64,000 nt of DNA from Solimonas variicoloris DSM 15731 (GTDB taxonomy: Bacteria > Pseudomonadota > Gammaproteobacteria > Nevskiales > Nevskiaceae), in assembly GCF_000382285.1 (NCBI RefSeq), contig NZ_KB907934.1, forward strand, positions 1-64,000, read 5' to 3'. Each line of letters starts with the position of its first letter. Positions within the stretch are counted from its first letter, which is position 1. The notes beneath the pieces are model-generated. The model saw only the letters and a list, made by a program, of their open reading frames with translations, was not told the origin of the DNA and did not search any database. Below are positions 60,797 to 64,000 of this stretch, piece after piece. A program made the translations under genes and the position numbers.

Positions 60797-63352
60797 ATGC
60801 GGCGCTTCGTGTCCATCAGCCTCGCGCTGGGGCTGGGCGCGTCGGCGTCTGCCGCGCACGCCGACCAGTACCGCAGCGAGCAGCGCGTCGTCGCGACGCC
60901 GACGACGCCGCAGAAGACGGAGGATCCGCAGAAGCTGTTGCAGATCACCACCGATCCGTATGCGAAGGCGCTGCTGCTGCGTGATCTGGCGGCGCAGGCC
61001 GCGCAGGGGCGCGACTACGGCAAGGCGGCGAAGTACCTCGAACAGGCACTCGCGCAGAACGCGCTGTCCGGGCCGGCCGCCGTGCAGATGCGCAACGATC
61101 TCGCGCAGCTGTATCTGTCGAGCGGCGATATCCGCAAGGTGCTGCCGCAGCTCGAGGCGCAGGTTCGCGCCGGGCAGGCGACGCCGCAGGTGCTGGCCGC
61201 GCTCGGCGCCGCCTACGTCGGCGAGAAGCGCTACCAGGATGCCGTGCCGCTGCTGCAGAAGGCGGGTGCCGGCCAGGCCGGTGCCGACATCGGCTGGCGT
61301 CGCGCGCTCGCTGCGGCGTACATCGGCGTCGGTCGCGAGCGCGAGGCGCTGCCGATGCTCGAACAGCTGCTGCGCGAGGATCCCGGCCAGCGCGAGGATT
61401 GGCTGCGCCTGGCGGCGCTGCAGTTGAAGGCCGGCAACCGGGAGCGCGCCGCGGCGACGATGGATCTCGCCAGCCGGCTCGGCTTCCTGCAGAACGCCGA
61501 AGAGCGCCTGCGCCTGGCGACGCTGACCGCGCAGATCGGCGCGCCATTCGAGGCGGGTTCTCTGTTGCAGTCGCTGATCGAGCGAAAGCAGGTTCCCGAC
61601 AATGACGACACGCGCCGGCTGCTCGCGCAGTTCTGGCTCGCGGCGCGCGAGAGCAGCCTGGCCCTGCCGGCGCTCGAAGCGCTGGTCCGGCGCGCGCCGG
61701 ACGCGGCGCTGTACCAGCAGCTCGCGCAGCTGCACCTCGATCGCGACGAGTACGCGCAGGCCGCGCAGGCGCTCGAACAGGCGACCCGCCTCGGCAAGGC
61801 CGGCGGCAAGACCTGGCTGGCGCTCGGCTTCGCGCGCTACCAGCAGGCCGACGTCGACGCCGCGCTGGCGGCGTTTCGCGAAGCCGAGCGCCTGCCGGAC
61901 GGACGGGCGGCGGCCGGCGAGTGGATCCGCTATCTCGAAAGCGGCAAGGCGCGCGAGCAGGCGCTGCAGGCCGCCGCCGAGCGCCGCGCGCGCGACGGCG
62001 AGCCGGTCGCGCTGAGCGGGCGCCTGAGCGGCGATGCGGTGGCGATCGGCCAGACGCCGGCGCCGGCAGGCGCGGCCTTGCAGAGCGGCCAGGAGACGCC
62101 GATCGGCGCCGACGCCGGCGGCAATGCCGACGGCACGATCCCGCCCTGGAGCGGCGGTCTGCAGCGTGCGCAATGGCCAGCCGCGTTCCGCAGCGGCCAG
62201 CGTCTGGCCGATCCGTATCCGGACGACAAGCCGCTGTTCACGATCACCGCGGCCAATCTGGCGCAATACCGCGGACGGCTCAGCGCCGGCCATCTGGCGC
62301 TGTTCGCGAAGTATCCGGACTACCGCATGCCGGTCTACGCGAGCCGCCGCAGCGTCGCCTATCCGCAGGCGATCGCCGACGCCAGTCGCGCCAATCTCGG
62401 CCGCGCCAGGCTGACGGGCTCGGACGAACTGGGCGGCGCGCGGCTCGGCGTGCCGTTTCCGCATCCGGCGTCCGGCGTCGAGATCATGTGGAACCACCGC
62501 ACGCGCTACCGCGGCGACTCGCTGGTGATGCAGTCGACCCAGGCCGTCGTGCGGCCGGGTGGCGCGCCGACGCTGCTCAAGCAGACCGAGCGCGTGCTGT
62601 TCCGCTACGGCAATGTGCGCGCGCCGCTGGACCTCGCGAAGGACAACATCCTGCTCTACTACTTGACCTGGTTCGGCAAGACGCGCAATGACGTCGATTT
62701 CGTCGCGCTGGTGCACGAGTCGGCCAATGCGCTCAAGCAGCCGCGCGGCGTCTGGGTGATTCCGCCGGGCGTGCCGAAGATGTTCCGCGTGCCGCCGGTC
62801 GGCTACGACCAGCCGTTCCCCGGCTCGGACGGCATGATGTTCCTCGACATGGTCGACATGTACAACGGCGCCTTCGACCGCTACGTCTGGAAACTCGCCG
62901 GCAAGCGCGAGCTGTACGTGCCGTACAACAGCTACCGCCTGAGCGACGGCCGTTACCCGTATGCGCGCCTGCTGACGCCGAGGTTCCTGAACCCCGAAGG
63001 TGCGCGCTACGAGCTGCACCGCGTCTGGGTCATCGAGGCGACCGAGCGCGGCGGCAAGCGGCACAGCTTCGGTACGCGCGTCTTCTACGTCGACGAGGAC
63101 AGCTGGAACGTGCTGCTGGTCGAGAACCAGGATCACGACGGCCGCCTGTGGCGCTTCCAGGAAGGGCATCTGCTGCCGGCCTACGACGTGCAGGCGGCGA
63201 ACTGCGCGCCGGTCGTCACCTACGATCTCAAGGACGGGCGCTACTTCGTCAACCGTCTGCTCGGCGAAGATGCGCCGGCGCAGTTCAACGTGCCGATGCG
63301 CGATGCGGAGTTCGTGCCGGACCGCGTGCGCGCCCGCTACGGGCGCTTCTGA
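60797..63352 (+). CDS. TPR-DUF1329 fusion protein, last gene of the TonB2-like operon
   Basis: 851 residues from ATG 60797 (MRRFVSISLALGLGASASAA; signal peptide). Residues ~30-420 are tetratricopeptide repeats (KAAKYLEQALAQNALSGPAA, ALGAAYVGEKRYQDAVPLLQ, TRLGKAGGKTWLALGFARYQ), as in the TPR protein that commonly ends TonB2-type operons. From residue ~428 (LQSGQETPIGADAGGNADGT) to the end is a complete DUF1329 domain: GVPFPHPASGVEIMWNHRTR, TERVLFRYGN, DNILLYYLTWFGKTRNDVDF, NSYRLSDGRYPYARLL, WNVLLVENQDHDGRLWRFQE. DUF1329 proteins are LolB-like envelope proteins normally found alone after a signal peptide (about 450 residues) with DUF1302 proteins and RND exporters. The frame is unbroken and GC3 is even across the join, so the fusion looks real. 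Confidence 0.9.
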   Translation: MRRFVSISLALGLGASASAAHADQYRSEQRVVATPTTPQKTEDPQKLLQITTDPYAKALLLRDLAAQAAQGRDYGKAAKYLEQALAQNALSGPAAVQMRNDLAQLYLSSGDIRKVLPQLEAQVRAGQATPQVLAALGAAYVGEKRYQDAVPLLQKAGAGQAGADIGWRRALAAAYIGVGREREALPMLEQLLREDPGQREDWLRLAALQLKAGNRERAAATMDLASRLGFLQNAEERLRLATLTAQIGAPFEAGSLLQSLIERKQVPDNDDTRRLLAQFWLAARESSLALPALEALVRRAPDAALYQQLAQLHLDRDEYAQAAQALEQATRLGKAGGKTWLALGFARYQQADVDAALAAFREAERLPDGRAAAGEWIRYLESGKAREQALQAAAERRARDGEPVALSGRLSGDAVAIGQTPAPAGAALQSGQETPIGADAGGNADGTIPPWSGGLQRAQWPAAFRSGQRLADPYPDDKPLFTITAANLAQYRGRLSAGHLALFAKYPDYRMPVYASRRSVAYPQAIADASRANLGRARLTGSDELGGARLGVPFPHPASGVEIMWNHRTRYRGDSLVMQSTQAVVRPGGAPTLLKQTERVLFRYGNVRAPLDLAKDNILLYYLTWFGKTRNDVDFVALVHESANALKQPRGVWVIPPGVPKMFRVPPVGYDQPFPGSDGMMFLDMVDMYNGAFDRYVWKLAGKRELYVPYNSYRLSDGRYPYARLLTPRFLNPEGARYELHRVWVIEATERGGKRHSFGTRVFYVDEDSWNVLLVENQDHDGRLWRFQEGHLLPAYDVQAANCAPVVTYDLKDGRYFVNRLLGEDAPAQFNVPMRDAEFVPDRVRARYGRF

Positions 63353-63435
63353 ACTTTCCTGCGCCGCGCGTGCAACCTTTCCGCGTTTCGCGCGTCCAAT
63401 CCTTCGAACACCGGTCGGGTGTTCACTCCCAGATT

Positions 63436-63466
63436 GCCGGGCCACCGCCAGGTCGCCCGGCGTTTT
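63436..63466 (+). terminator. Possible terminator after the TPR-DUF1329 gene
   Basis: GCCGGGC (63436-63442) pairs with GCCCGGC (63455-63461) and is followed by GTTTT. A second hairpin, GAACACC/GGTGTTC, lies at 63406-63424. Confidence 0.5.
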
Positions 63467-63474
63467 CTGCTTTC

Positions 63475-63915
63475 CTACAGATAGCCGCGGATCAGCCGGC
63501 CGAGCGCCGGCACGGCGATGTCGATCTCCGCTTCGGCGCTGCCGCGCAGCTTGTGGTACGCGCTGCGCAGGGCGCCGTTCTGGCTGGCGGCGATGCGCAC
63601 GTCGGCGACCGCGAGCAGGGCTGCGCCGGCTTCGGCGGCGTGCTGTTGCAGGAAGGCGCTGAAGTCCGGCTCGCGGCTTTGCTGGAAGCGTTCATACAGC
63701 GGCTGCAGCGCGGCGATAAACTGCGGTGCATTGCGACGTAGCGCGCCGCCCAGCAAATCGGGCTTGGCGGCCTTGAGCAGCGCCAGCCCGGCCTTCAGGC
63801 CGAAGCCGCGCAGGCCGCCGCGGCTGGCGACGTGGGCTTCGACGAAGCGTTCCAGATCGGCGGCAAAGGCGTCTCGCTGGAACGGCGACCACAGGATATC
63901 GTTCAGGCTCTTCAC
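63475..63915 (-). CDS. DUF6918 family protein
   Basis: 146 residues: FAADLERFVEAHVASRGGLR, LALLKAAKPDLLGGAL, LRSAYHKLRGSAEAEID. All-alpha, soluble, no signal; the sequence follows the DUF6918 pattern of a short soluble protein with a KLRGSA motif near the end. Function unknown. Convergent with the motor operon. Confidence 0.75.
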   Translation of the reverse strand: MKSLNDILWSPFQRDAFAADLERFVEAHVASRGGLRGFGLKAGLALLKAAKPDLLGGALRRNAPQFIAALQPLYERFQQSREPDFSAFLQQHAAEAGAALLAVADVRIAASQNGALRSAYHKLRGSAEAEIDIAVPALGRLIRGYL

Positions 63916-64000
63916 GTCGGGTTTACGGATCGGTTCATGGCATCGCGCGACGACAGCGGCAAAGATAGCATCACGGCTCTGAAGACCGGCTCGATCGAGC

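Noticed and set aside
60776-63445. Long open frame antisense to the TPR-DUF1329 gene
   Set aside because: Same shadow effect; no recognisable domain, and the plus-strand frame has two clear families.

Overview
The window comes from a high-GC (about 67 %) Gammaproteobacterium. PpiD, HU (HupB), FabV, a CCA-encoding tRNA-Val/tRNA-Asp pair, TonB2-type motors and a DUF1329 protein together point to the Nevskiales/Solimonadaceae neighbourhood, but the window holds no rRNA or marker that would settle this.

Layout. 1-6.4 kb: an IS1595-type transposase tail, two exported lipoproteins (one a YtcJ-like amidohydrolase), tRNA-Arg(TCT), and an AraC regulator divergent from a DUF2306 membrane protein; a tandem 17-bp repeat lies between those two. 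6.5-13.2 kb: a leftward catabolic-looking cluster (TetR, SDR, TonB-dependent receptor, DUF2147 protein, crotonase) with a perfect TetR-type operator ahead of the SDR, then OsmC and FMN-reductase genes. 13.4-21.3 kb: lipid and small-molecule genes (SpeE-like methyltransferase fold, SDR, VOC, LpxL-like acyltransferase, sterol-desaturase-type hydroxylase, AraC, PcaD-like hydrolase, a two-gene ABC-2 exporter). tRNA-His and tRNA-Lys(CTT) follow.

21.6-42.0 kb is a 20.4-kb integrated element in tRNA-Lys(CTT), bounded by a 48-bp direct repeat (attL/attR). It carries a tyrosine integrase, an AlpA-like HTH, a helicase-type ATPase, an iteron-like repeat field with a large palindrome, a winged-helix protein, and tracts packed with short perfect hairpins. 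Its cargo is defence-like: a frameshifted CARF-less Card1/DUF1887-type nuclease, a complete type I restriction system (hsdM-hsdS-[ImmA-type regulator-DUF4411]-hsdR), an internally deleted OLD-type ATPase/nuclease, and two toxin-antitoxin pairs with palindromic operators.

42-64 kb is backbone-like: ppiD, fabV, then two separate proton-motive-force-driven motor loci flanking hupB-tRNA-Val-tRNA-Asp. The leftward nine-gene operon (54.6 to 45.5 kb) joins TPR proteins and lipoproteins to an ExbB/ExbD/ExbD/TonB set and resembles the Agl/Glt core. The rightward operon (56.2-63.4 kb) is a TonB2-type system (alpha/beta hydrolase, DUF3450, long ExbB, short ExbB, ExbD, TonB) ending in a protein that fuses a TPR half to a full DUF1329 domain. 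That fusion, which links a TonB motor to a presumed envelope lipid-handling domain, is the most interesting item here.
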